Positions 53,455-62,955 of a stretch of DNA of 64,000 bases are shown here, piece after piece (position 1 is the first letter of the stretch; the number at the start of each line of letters is the position of its first letter). Origin of the DNA: Kribbella italica (lineage in GTDB: Bacteria; Actinomycetota; Actinomycetes; Propionibacteriales; Kribbellaceae). Where the stretch lies: assembly GCF_014205135.1 (NCBI RefSeq), contig NZ_JACHMY010000001.1:930001-994000 (forward strand), read 5' to 3'. Position numbers and translations under genes: made by a program. Under the pieces are notes generated by a model, which did no database searches, was not told the DNA's origin, and saw nothing but the letters and a program-made list of their open reading frames with translations.

Positions 53455-55122
53455 GTGACTCCCCGGACGGGGGCAGGTGAGCAGCAAGGGGCCGAGGTGA
53501 ACGAGGACCAGCGCGACACGACGCCGCTGCCTGCCGTTCCGCCTCGTGGCGACCCCGCGGGCAAGCCGCCGTCGGACCAGACGACCGTGGTCATCCCCGC
53601 CCAGCACGCCGCACGCCGCCCGGAGAAGACTCCGGTCACAGGTGGCGGCTGGTGGGACGACGCTCCCGCAGGCGAGATCAAGACCGCAGCTGAACGGCCG
53701 GCGCCGGCCACAGCAGATCCTCAACTTGCTCTTCTCGGAAGCAGTGACAAACCCCCAGGCGAAGGTTCCTGGAAGGGTGTTGTCTGGCCCCTGCCCAAGC
53801 CTCTCGTCAAGCGGATCGCCCTCGGCGCCGCGGTCGGGGTGGTCGGTGTCGCGGCGTTCGCCGGCATCCAGCAGCTCGGCGACGATCCCGCCGACCAGGC
53901 CGGGCCGAACGGCACGCCCAGCCCCGGCCAGACCTCCACGACCCCCGATGAAGCCTCCGAGGGTGTACGACGGGCCGTTGCCGGCGAGGCCGTGCTGCAG
54001 AAGATGGTCGACGCCGTCCGTGCCGAGAACCGCACCGAGTTCCTCGCCGCGATCGACCCGCAGGCCAAGAGCTTCGACGAGCAGGCCCGCACGATCTACA
54101 CCAACCTCGGCAAGCTCCCGCTCGCGACCTTCCAGCTGCGCTACGTCAGCGACGACCCGGCCGCCCTCGAGCCGGACCGCACCCGCCAGCTCGGCGGCAC
54201 CGAGTCCTGGCTCGCCCAGGTCGAGGTCTCCTGGCAGCTCACCGGCTTCGACGCGAAGCCGGCGCGCGAGACCCTGCCGGTCACGTTCGTCACCCGCGAC
54301 GACGGTACGACGTACGCCGCCTCCTTCTCGGAGCGCTTCGTCGCCGGTCAGCGCCGGCCGATCTGGGCGCTCGGCAGCATCGACGTCGCCAAGAGCGAGC
54401 ACAGCCTGGTGATCAGCCTCGACTCCCAGGCCAACGCCGACGACTACGCCGAGGTCACCGACCGCGCGGTCGACTCGGTCAGCAAGGTCTGGGGCCGCAA
54501 CTGGCGGCAGAAGGCGGTCATCTACCTGCCGTCCAAGCAGTCCCAGATGGAGAACGTGCTCGGCGCCCAGCAGGGCACCTACACCCAGATCGCGGCCGTC
54601 ACGATGGCCGAGCTGGACACCCCGCAGGTCGGCGCCCCGGTCCGGATCGTCGCGAACCCGAAGCTGTTCGACGAGCTCGGCAAGCAGGGCCGGCGGATCG
54701 TGCTGACCCACGAGACCACCCACGTCGCCTCGACCGCTACCGCCTCGCCGGTACCGTTGTGGCTGGCCGAAGGGTTCGCTGACTACGTCGCCTTCACCGC
54801 CGTGTCCGTGCAGGACGAGTCGGCGGCGAAGGAGCTGTTCAAGGCGATCCGGGCGGGCAAGGTCCCGAAGGGGCTGCCGGCCCCGGAGGCGTTCGCCGCG
54901 TCGTCGACGGAGCTCCCGCAGGCCTACGAGTCGGGCTGGCTGGCGTGCCGCCTGATCGCCGAGCGGGAAGGACAGAGCAAGTTGGTCAAGTTCTACCGGA
55001 CCGTGCACGCGTCGAAGAGCCCGACCGGGCTGGCCGACGCGTTCCGCACCGTGCTGGGCACCACCGAGCAGCAGTTCGTCGCCGACTGGCAGAACTACAT
55101 CAAGCGGCTCGCCGGTGTCTGA
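53455..55122 (+). CDS. Membrane-anchored gluzincin (HExxH) metallopeptidase-like protein
   Basis: 555 residues. The cytoplasmic N-terminus is Pro-rich. A transmembrane helix (IALGAAVGVVGVAAFAGIQQL, near 125) is followed by a Ser/Thr/Pro linker, an NTF2-like region and a peptidase_MA-like domain: zinc motif HETTH (near 418) and the downstream Glu in WLAEGFADYVAF. The catalytic domain is thus extracellular. GTG 53455 has GGGAGG 9 nt upstream. It overlaps the M48 gene by 8 bp. The substrate is unknown; its position between a cell-wall hydrolase and pimB suggests envelope work. Confidence 0.85.
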   Translation: MTPRTGAGEQQGAEVNEDQRDTTPLPAVPPRGDPAGKPPSDQTTVVIPAQHAARRPEKTPVTGGGWWDDAPAGEIKTAAERPAPATADPQLALLGSSDKPPGEGSWKGVVWPLPKPLVKRIALGAAVGVVGVAAFAGIQQLGDDPADQAGPNGTPSPGQTSTTPDEASEGVRRAVAGEAVLQKMVDAVRAENRTEFLAAIDPQAKSFDEQARTIYTNLGKLPLATFQLRYVSDDPAALEPDRTRQLGGTESWLAQVEVSWQLTGFDAKPARETLPVTFVTRDDGTTYAASFSERFVAGQRRPIWALGSIDVAKSEHSLVISLDSQANADDYAEVTDRAVDSVSKVWGRNWRQKAVIYLPSKQSQMENVLGAQQGTYTQIAAVTMAELDTPQVGAPVRIVANPKLFDELGKQGRRIVLTHETTHVASTATASPVPLWLAEGFADYVAFTAVSVQDESAAKELFKAIRAGKVPKGLPAPEAFAASSTELPQAYESGWLACRLIAEREGQSKLVKFYRTVHASKSPTGLADAFRTVLGTTEQQFVADWQNYIKRLAGV

Positions 55123-56347
55123 CCGGCGCGCCCCCTGGATCGCCGGTCTGCTGGTCGCCGCCGCCCTGGTGGTGGTGATCGTCACCACCACGCCCTGGCA
55201 CCTGATCGACCTGCCGAAGCCCGATCCCGCGCTCGACTTCACCAGCGCTGAGATCGACCGCCAGCAACGGTTCCGGCACGCTTTGTTGCCGTGGTCAACG
55301 ACTTCCTGGGTGCTCTCGGTGGTCGTCCCGCTCGCGATCGGATTCAGCCCGCTCGGCAAACGCCTGTACGACGTACTGCGGCTGCGCCGCTGGTGGCTGG
55401 CCGTCCCGGTGCTGGTCGCCGCGCTCGGGCTGCTGACCTCGGTGATCACGCTGCCGACCGACGCGCTGGCCGAGCAGGTCACCCGCGACTACGGACTGTC
55501 GACCGAGAGCTGGGGGCTGTGGCTGCGCGACCGCGCGGTGAACTGGCTGCTGATGTCGGTCGCCCTGATCGCGATCGCGCTCGGCCTGATCGCGCTGGCG
55601 AAGAAGTGGCGGACCTGGTGGTGGGCGCCGGCCGCGATCGCCGGCGCGGTGCTGGTGCTCGGGGTGTCGTTCGCCTACCCGGTGCTGGTCGAGCCGCGGT
55701 TCAACGACTTCACCTCGATGGCGCCCGGAGCGCAGCGCGACGCGTTCATGCAACTCGCGCGCGAGGACGGCGTACCGGTGAAGGATGTCCTAGTTGCCGA
55801 TGCGTCGAAGCGGACGACCGCGCTCAACGCGTACGTGTCCGGCTTCGGGTCGACGCGGCGGCTGGTCGTGTACGACACGCTGCTGAACGACGCGACGCCC
55901 GCGCAGGTCCGGCTCGTGGTCGCGCACGAGCTCGGGCACGCGGCCGAGGACGACGTCCTGCACGGGACGCTGATCGGGACGCTCGGCGCGGCGTTCGCCG
56001 TGGTGCTGCTGCGGTTGTTGCTCGGGGCCCGGATGGCCGACCCACGGCGTACGGCGTTGCTGCTGGCCCTGATCGTGTCCGGGACGACGCTGGCCGCCCC
56101 GGTGCAGAACCTGGTCAGCCGCAAGATCGAGGCCCGCGCCGACTACCACTCGCTGCGGCTGACGAACGACCCGAAGGACTTCGTCGAGATGCAGCACGCG
56201 CTGTCGGTGACGAACATCTCCGGCCTCGAACCGAGCGCCTGGCGCTACTGGATGTTCGCCAGCCACCCGACCCCACCCGAACGCATCGCGATGGGCCGGG
56301 CCTGGGGGACCGAGCACGGCGACCCCGTCCCGCCACTGGTCAAATGA
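55115..56347 (+). CDS. M48-family membrane metallopeptidase (CAAX prenyl protease/Ste24-like)
   Basis: 410 residues with an N-terminal helix and several transmembrane segments, then the zinc site VVAHELGHAAEDD (near 270) and a downstream ligand in EARADYHSLRLT. It resembles Ste24/HtpX membrane proteases, which act on membrane or exported proteins. It starts 8 bp inside the gluzincin gene and its stop overlaps the pimB start (ATGA), so all three are translationally coupled. Confidence 0.9.
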   Translation: MSDRRAPWIAGLLVAAALVVVIVTTTPWHLIDLPKPDPALDFTSAEIDRQQRFRHALLPWSTTSWVLSVVVPLAIGFSPLGKRLYDVLRLRRWWLAVPVLVAALGLLTSVITLPTDALAEQVTRDYGLSTESWGLWLRDRAVNWLLMSVALIAIALGLIALAKKWRTWWWAPAAIAGAVLVLGVSFAYPVLVEPRFNDFTSMAPGAQRDAFMQLAREDGVPVKDVLVADASKRTTALNAYVSGFGSTRRLVVYDTLLNDATPAQVRLVVAHELGHAAEDDVLHGTLIGTLGAAFAVVLLRLLLGARMADPRRTALLLALIVSGTTLAAPVQNLVSRKIEARADYHSLRLTNDPKDFVEMQHALSVTNISGLEPSAWRYWMFASHPTPPERIAMGRAWGTEHGDPVPPLVK

Positions 56348-57447
56348 CGGTCCTGGTCGTCACCAACGACTTCCCGCCGAGACAAGGCGGCATCGAGACC
56401 TTCGTCCGGGCACTGTGCGACGAGCTGCCGGATCCGGTGGTCTTCACCTCTCACACATCAGCCGACAAGTCCTACGACCGCACGCTGGACTTCCCGGTGA
56501 TCCGCGACCGCACCTCGATGCTCCTGCCCACACCTCGCGTCACCCGCCGCGCCGTCCAGCTCCTGCACGAGTACGACGCCGACCGCGTCCTCTTCGGCGC
56601 CGCCGCGCCGCTCGGTCTGATGGGCCCGGCGCTGCGCCAGGCCGGCGCCCAGCGAATCGTTGCCCTCAGCCACGGTCACGAAACCTGGTGGGCGAGCCTC
56701 CCGGCGACCCGTCAAGCGCTCCGAAGGATCGGCGACTCCGCCGACGCCGTCACCACCGTCTCGGCCTGGTGCGAGCAGCGAATCGCCCGCGCGTTGTCGC
56801 CCAAGGCAACGATCGAGCGCCTGACGCCGGGCGTCGACACGGCCAGATTCTTCCCCGGCTGCGGGGGAGACGAGGTCCGCGAACGCCTCGGCCTCCGAGG
56901 CCCGGTCGTCGCCTGCGTCTCCCGCCTGATCCCCCGCAAAGGCCAGGACACCCTGATCCGCGCCTGGCCCCGCGTCCTGGCCGCCGTACCGGATGCTGTC
57001 CTGCTGCTCGTCGGCGGCGGCCCCGATCGCCACCGCCTGGAGACGCTCGCCAAACCACTCGGAGACGCGGTCCGCTTCACCGGAGCCGTTCCCTGGCAGG
57101 ACCTTCCGCCGTACGTCGACGCTGCCGACGTCTTCGCGATGCCCACCCGGACGCGCCGCTTCGGCCTCGAGCCGGAGGCCCTCGGCATCGTCACGCTCGA
57201 GGCGGCGGCGACCGGGAAGCCGGTGGTCGTCGGCGACTCGGGCGGTACGGCGGACACCGTCCGCCACGGCGAGACCGGGTATCTGGTCGACCCGTACAAC
57301 CCGGTCGCGACCGCGGTCCGGCTGATCGAACTGCTGACCGATCCGGGCCGTGCGCAAGCATTCGGCCGGGCCGGCCGCGCGTGGGTCGAGGCCGAGTGGA
57401 CCTGGGCCCGGTCCGGCGCCAAGCTCCGCGGCCTGCTCGACGTCTGA
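56344..57447 (+). CDS. pimB: GT4 glycosyltransferase, phosphatidylinositol mannoside mannosyltransferase (PimB-like)
   Basis: A 367-residue GT-B enzyme. The N-terminus TNDFPPRQGGIETFV binds the acceptor and the C-terminal GT4 motif reads FGLEPEALGIVTLEAAATGKPVVVGDSGG (EX7E). VSRLIPRKGQDTLIRAWP is the donor-side core. The closest characterised family is actinobacterial PimB' (Rv2188c), which adds the second mannose to phosphatidylinositol mannosides from GDP-Man. Synteny with the NlpC/P60 and bcc genes supports it. ATG 56344 overlaps the M48 stop. Confidence 0.87.
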   Translation: MTVLVVTNDFPPRQGGIETFVRALCDELPDPVVFTSHTSADKSYDRTLDFPVIRDRTSMLLPTPRVTRRAVQLLHEYDADRVLFGAAAPLGLMGPALRQAGAQRIVALSHGHETWWASLPATRQALRRIGDSADAVTTVSAWCEQRIARALSPKATIERLTPGVDTARFFPGCGGDEVRERLGLRGPVVACVSRLIPRKGQDTLIRAWPRVLAAVPDAVLLLVGGGPDRHRLETLAKPLGDAVRFTGAVPWQDLPPYVDAADVFAMPTRTRRFGLEPEALGIVTLEAAATGKPVVVGDSGGTADTVRHGETGYLVDPYNPVATAVRLIELLTDPGRAQAFGRAGRAWVEAEWTWARSGAKLRGLLDV

Positions 57448-57464
57448 CCAAAAGTGTGTACTCT
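57437..57464 (+). promoter_or_regulatory. Promoter of the Ala-leader/AlaRS-like transcription unit
   Basis: TCGACG, a 16-bp spacer and TACTCT (57459-57464), then 7 nt to the leader ATG. The promoter overlaps the end of pimB. Confidence 0.55.
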
Positions 57465-57471
57465 TGGGGAC

Positions 57472-57537
57472 ATGCATCAGATGTCGCGCCTTGCCGCAGC
57501 CGTACGAGCTTCCCGCTCTCCGGCTGCCGCGGCCTGA
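57472..57537 (+). CDS. Alanine-rich leader peptide (21 aa), candidate attenuator sensor
   Basis: A 21-codon ORF beginning 7 nt after a TACTCT -10, so leaderless. Eight of 21 residues are Ala: a run of three (GCC GCA GCC) and four consecutive codons just before the stop, GCT GCC GCG GCC, which use all four Ala codons. A Rho-independent hairpin follows 13 nt after the stop, then an AlaRS-like gene. This is the layout of ribosome-mediated attenuators (trp, leu, ilv): scarce charged tRNA-Ala would stall the ribosome near the stop and could block terminator formation. A hairpin within the ORF (57496-57502 with 57521-57527, 7 bp) could be the competing structure. Confidence 0.75.
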   Translation: MHQMSRLAAAVRASRSPAAAA

Positions 57538-57550
57538 CCTCTTCTCACAG

Positions 57551-57582
57551 AAACCGGCGACCGGAAACGGTCCGCCGGTTTT
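57551..57582 (+). terminator. Attenuator terminator upstream of the AlaRS-like gene
   Basis: The 5' arm AAACCGGCGACCG (57551-57563) and the 3' arm (57568-57581) form 13 base pairs with one bulged C around a GAAA tetraloop. A T-rich tail follows (TTTTCGCGTTTC). Confidence 0.75.
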
Positions 57583-57634
57583 CGCGTTTCCGAGGCCTGC
57601 ACATCGTTTCCGGTCCACACCCCAAGGACCCGAA

Positions 57635-58782
57635 ATGACCATCACCAAGACCTTCGTCGACTTCTTCACCGAGCACGGCCACACCCCGACCACGGGATCC
57701 TCGCTGATCCCGCGCCCCGGTGATCCGGTGCTCTTCACCACTTCCGGCATGCACCCGCTCACGCCGTACCTGGAAGGCGAACCACATCCACTGGGACGGC
57801 GCCTGGTCGGCGTGCAGCGATGTCTGCGCACGACCGACCTGGACGAGGTGGGCGACCCGACCCACCTGACCGTGTTCGAGATGCTCGGCTCGTGGTCGAT
57901 GGGCGACTACGGCAGCGAGCAGACCCTGCGCTGGGGGTACGAGCTGCTCACCGAGCGGTTCGGGATCGACCCCGGGCAGCTGTACGTCACTGTGTTCGGC
58001 GGCGACGACCAGGTCGAGCTGGACCAGGAGTCGCTGCGCACCTGGCAGTCGCTCGGGCTGCCGATCGAGCTGACCACCGACGAGAACTGGTGGTCGAACG
58101 GCCCGACCGGTCCGTGCGGCCCGGACTCGGAGATCTTCGTCTGGACCGGCGAAGGCTCGCCCGAGGGCACGCCGACCACCGACGACCGCTGGGTCGAGGT
58201 GTGGAACCACGTGATGATGCGCTACCGCCGCCTCGACGACGGCTCGCTGGAGCCACTGGAGCAGCGCAACATCGACACCGGCCTCGGTCTGGAGCGGCTG
58301 ACCATGCTGCTCGAGGGCAAGCAGTCGGTGTACGAGACGAGCCTGTTCGAGCCCTGGACGCAGACCGTTCCGAAGCTGTGGAAACTGGACGAGGAGTCGG
58401 AGCGGATCGTCATCGACCATCTCCGCTCCAGCATCGTGATCGTCGGCGACGGCGTGCACCCGTCGAACACCGGTCGCGGCTACGTGCTGCGCCGGCTGAT
58501 CCGCCGGGTGCTGACGATCCTGTGGCGCGACGACGAGACCCGCTCGCTGTCGGACCTGCCGATCGAGCTGTTCCAGCAGACCCTGGACCACTTCCACCAG
58601 GGCGAACTGGTCACGCTGGTGCGGCGGATCATGATCGACGAGGAGATCCGCTTCACCAACCTGCTCGACCGTGGCCGGAAGATCCTCAGCCACGACCGCT
58701 TCCGCAAGCCGCTCGACGAGAGCGACTTCGAGTACCTGCACGAGACCCACGGCCTGCCGCGGGAGCTGGTGGACGCCCTGCT

Positions 58783-58786
<4 letters not shown>
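57635..58786 (+). CDS. Truncated alanyl-tRNA synthetase-like protein (catalytic domain only)
   Basis: 383 residues matching the N-terminal aminoacylation half of AlaRS: FVDFFTEHGHTPTTGSSLIP, FTTSGMHPLTPYLEG, LTVFEMLGSWSMGDYG, CGPDSEIF and class II motif 3 DTGLGLERL (near 213), then GYVLRRLIRRVL. Full AlaRS is about 870-900 residues; the editing domain (HxxxH/CxxxH zinc site) and C-Ala domain are absent. It may still activate alanine, or charge tRNA or another carrier, without proofreading. The main alaS is not in the window. ATG 57635 has AAGGA 5 nt upstream. Its stop overlaps the convergent esterase by 4 bp. Alternatives are resistance or amino-acid-transfer roles. Confidence 0.85.
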
Positions 58787-60168
<1,382 letters not shown>

Positions 60169-60173
60169 GCGGC

Positions 60174-61157
60174 CTATCCTCGCACCGACTCCGGAACCTC
60201 ATCGGTGATCGGGATCTCGGCCGGCGCCACCTTGCCGACCGACGACTGCGCGACGAACGCGCCGAGCAGCACGATCGCGCCACCGATGATCTGGTTGGTG
60301 CTCAGCGTCTCGTTGAGCAGGATCCAGGCGAACAAGGTCGCGGCCACCACCTCGACGTACGCGACCGCTCCGCCGATCGCCGCCGAGAGCCGCTGGACCG
60401 CGGCCGCGCCGGCCAGGTACGCGACGACGGTGCTGACCACGATCAGCCAGGCCGCGAACAACCAGCCAGGCGCCGATCGCTCGCCGATCGCGATCGTGTC
60501 GGTGAGCGCGTTCCACGGAATGCCCCAGGGTGCCGCGATCGCGGTCAGCAGGATCGCGCCGACGACGCTGCCCGCGGCCGTCATCACCAGCGGGTCGGCG
60601 ACGCCGGTCAGCTTGTCGATCAGGATGAAGTACGTCGCCTGGCACGCGGCCGCGCCGAGCCCGGCGAGCAGGCCGACCAGGTCGAGCTGGACGCCGGACC
60701 AGACCTCGACCACGGTCGCGAGCCCGACCAGCGCGATCCCGACGCCGAGCGCGGCCGACTTCGGCACGGCGACCTTCCGGCCGAACTTGAGCCACGCGAC
60801 GACCAGTACCGGCCCGGAGAACTCGAGCAGGATCGCCACGCCGACCGGCAGCCGGCTCGCGGCGATGAAGAACAGCGTCTGGCAGCCGGCGATCCCGGTC
60901 AGGCCGTACAGCACGAGCTGCGGCCAGGACGCGCGCGCGGCCCGGAGCCCGGCCGCGCCGCGGAAGATCAGCACCAGCGGGACGAGCAGGGCGGCGGCGC
61001 CCAGGATCCGCAGCCAGGCGGCCTGCTGCGGCGACATCCCGGCGCCGATCAGGGCCTTGGCGAACGGCCCCGACCCGCCGAACGTGATCGCCGAGAAGAG
61101 CGCGAAACCGAGACCGATCGACTTGGTCCGGGCAGCATCCTGTGTCATGGGCGTCAT
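60174..61157 (-). CDS. EamA/DMT-family transporter (RhtA-like)
   Basis: 327 residues with ten hydrophobic segments, two EamA repeats: GLGFALFSAITFGGSGPFAKAL at the start and QATYFILIDKLTG to ILLNETLSTNQIIGGAIVLLGAF at the end. These proteins export amino acids, metabolites or drugs. It is transcribed toward the esterase gene and probably co-transcribed with it. The start is either ATG 61157 or ATG 61148; both lack a strong ribosome site. Confidence 0.9.
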   Translation of the reverse strand: MTPMTQDAARTKSIGLGFALFSAITFGGSGPFAKALIGAGMSPQQAAWLRILGAAALLVPLVLIFRGAAGLRAARASWPQLVLYGLTGIAGCQTLFFIAASRLPVGVAILLEFSGPVLVVAWLKFGRKVAVPKSAALGVGIALVGLATVVEVWSGVQLDLVGLLAGLGAAACQATYFILIDKLTGVADPLVMTAAGSVVGAILLTAIAAPWGIPWNALTDTIAIGERSAPGWLFAAWLIVVSTVVAYLAGAAAVQRLSAAIGGAVAYVEVVAATLFAWILLNETLSTNQIIGGAIVLLGAFVAQSSVGKVAPAEIPITDEVPESVRG

Positions 61158-61215
61158 GCTGTCACACCCATTACACGGCGTCGAGGGTGTTTCCAGGCCT
61201 TGGTCGTCGTCGTGG

Positions 61216-61887
61216 TCAGAGCACGTTGACCGCCCGGGCCGCGACCACCGCGATCGTGAGCAGCGAGATCGCCGACTGCACTGTCATCAGCGCCTTGACT
61301 CGCGCCGACAGCGGCATCGTGTCGGTCGGGCTGAACGCGGTCGCCGCCGTGAACGCCACGAAGAGGTAGTCGGTGAACCCGGGCAGCCATTTCTCCCACC
61401 CCGGGATCTCGGCCGTCATCTGCGGGAACAGCAGGTCCGCCCGCTCCACCTCGTGCTCGTGCTCGGGCGCCCGCGCGAACGGCCCACCGCGGTCGACTTC
61501 CCAGTACCAGACCGCGAAGGCCACGACGTTCGTCACCCAGATCAGCAGCGCGGACTTCACCAGCACCATGCCGTCGGTGGCGTTGCCGGAGGTCAGGTAG
61601 TCGATCAGCCCGGCCAGGTAGATCCCGTTGAACACCACGAGTGCGCCCAGCAGCGCCAGCTCGACCCACCGGAGCCAGGGCTCGTCGCGGCTCAGGTGGA
61701 ACGGGTTCATCCACACCAGCGGCACCAACAGCGCGGCACCCATCGCAGGCAGCAGCCAGCGGGGGAGCGACAGCACCTGCGCCGGCACAGCCACCTGCAG
61801 CGCCAGTACGACGAGCACCGCGAGCGATGCCGGCCACCTGCGCATGTGCTTCTTGCTGAGCGCTACAGCCTTCGGGACCTTGATCAC
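61216..61887 (-). CDS. DUF1345-like membrane protein
   Basis: 223 residues with about six hydrophobic helices. The C-terminal segment DYLFVAFTAATAFSPTDTMPLS, then ALMTVQSAISLLTIAVVAARAVN, matches DUF1345 proteins, which have a pore-loop-like TAFSPTD element reminiscent of ion-channel pores. Function unknown. GTG 61887 follows CAGAAT by 6 nt, a possible leaderless promoter. The central charged loop (APEHEHEVERADLLFP) is presumably cytoplasmic. Confidence 0.75.
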   Translation of the reverse strand: MIKVPKAVALSKKHMRRWPASLAVLVVLALQVAVPAQVLSLPRWLLPAMGAALLVPLVWMNPFHLSRDEPWLRWVELALLGALVVFNGIYLAGLIDYLTSGNATDGMVLVKSALLIWVTNVVAFAVWYWEVDRGGPFARAPEHEHEVERADLLFPQMTAEIPGWEKWLPGFTDYLFVAFTAATAFSPTDTMPLSARVKALMTVQSAISLLTIAVVAARAVNVL

Positions 61888-61913
61888 TCCAGCATTCTGA
61901 CGCGTCGGTGCCC

Positions 61914-62888
61914 TTAGCCGACGGATGCGTCGACCACGGCCTGCCCGACGTCCGTACGCCGGTAGTGCACCTGGTGGCTCGTCCGACGCCGGGTCACCAG
62001 CCCAGCGCCGTACAGGGCCTTGAGATGTTCAGCCACGGTGCCCAGTGCCAGCCCGTACTGCGCCGCGAGCGCACTGGTCGTAGCGGGCGGGTCCAGCGCC
62101 GTCAGCAGGGTCGCGCGCGTGCGGCCGAGCAGGGTGGCCAGGGGGTCGGGTGCGGCCGGTGCGTCGTCCCAGAGGCGGGCCGCGCCGCGGGCCGGGTAGA
62201 CCAGCGTCGGTTGGTAGCCGGGGGCAACTACTGCGACCAGGTACGGCCAGGCGAAGGCGCCGGGAACCAGGAGCAGGCCCTCGCCGGTCAGCTCGCTGTC
62301 CGGCTCGCGGTAGCGGGACGCGATCAGGCGGTCGTTCCAGGACAGCGTGGGATGCAGGTCGTCGAAGAGCTTCGCGAGTCCGCCGCTGGTCAACTGTTCA
62401 CCGCGGTGAGCGATGTCGTCCTCGAGCACGCGACTGATCGCCGGCCAGTCGGGCTCGATCAGAGTGGTCCAGGCGCTCTCGATCTGGTCGGCGAACCGCT
62501 CCCGCGTACCGGCCGGATCGGCCAGCATCCGGTCGATCGCGGGCGCCGCCGGGTTGTTCAGTTCGTCCCGCGACCTGATGAGCTCAGCCCGTACGACGTC
62601 GAGCGGCGCGGTCCGGACCCGCGCGATCTCCGTACTGAACTTGGCCCGCGAAGCCTTCGGCGGGGGAGTGAGGAAGTCCGGCGTGAATCCGCTCCGCGGC
62701 TGCACTGCCCGCAGCATGGTCAGGTCGAGCCGCGCTGCCGCCTCGGCCTTCGCCGCGACCCAGGGAGAGTAGAGCGGCCGGTGCTTGCTCCCGTTCAGCA
62801 CGCGCACCGCCGACACCGTCTCCCACAGCGGCGACATCCCGAACCGGCACCGCAGCGCGTCGGCCCGGCTGAACCGCAGGACGGTCAT
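61914..62888 (-). CDS. ArsR/SmtB-type winged-helix regulator with large N-terminal domain (DUF5937-like)
   Basis: 324 residues. The N-terminal 230 residues (LRFSRADALRCRFGMSPLWETVSAVRVL) form the domain seen in DUF5937 proteins. The C-terminal winged helix reads RATLLTALDPPATTSALAAQYGLALGTVAEHLKALYGAGLVTRRR, an ArsR-type sequence. Divergent from an MFS transporter gene, with an inverted repeat just upstream of its start, so it probably represses itself and the transporter. ATG 62888 is preferred; GTG 62894 is possible. The effector is unknown. Confidence 0.85.
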   Translation of the reverse strand: MTVLRFSRADALRCRFGMSPLWETVSAVRVLNGSKHRPLYSPWVAAKAEAAARLDLTMLRAVQPRSGFTPDFLTPPPKASRAKFSTEIARVRTAPLDVVRAELIRSRDELNNPAAPAIDRMLADPAGTRERFADQIESAWTTLIEPDWPAISRVLEDDIAHRGEQLTSGGLAKLFDDLHPTLSWNDRLIASRYREPDSELTGEGLLLVPGAFAWPYLVAVVAPGYQPTLVYPARGAARLWDDAPAAPDPLATLLGRTRATLLTALDPPATTSALAAQYGLALGTVAEHLKALYGAGLVTRRRTSHQVHYRRTDVGQAVVDASVG

Positions 62889-62898
62889 CGGCACGAAC

Positions 62899-62923
62899 TT
62901 TCGGTCATTTCCGAAACTATAGT
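62899..62923. promoter_or_regulatory. Operator and overlapping promoters between regulator and MFS transporter
   Basis: TTTCGG-6 nt-CCGAAA (62899-62916) is an inverted repeat next to ACTATAGT (62916-62923). The latter is itself palindromic and reads as a TATAGT -10 on both strands. Confidence 0.6.
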
Positions 62924-62955
62924 CCGTGATGCTGTCGTGGGGTCACGCTCGCAGC

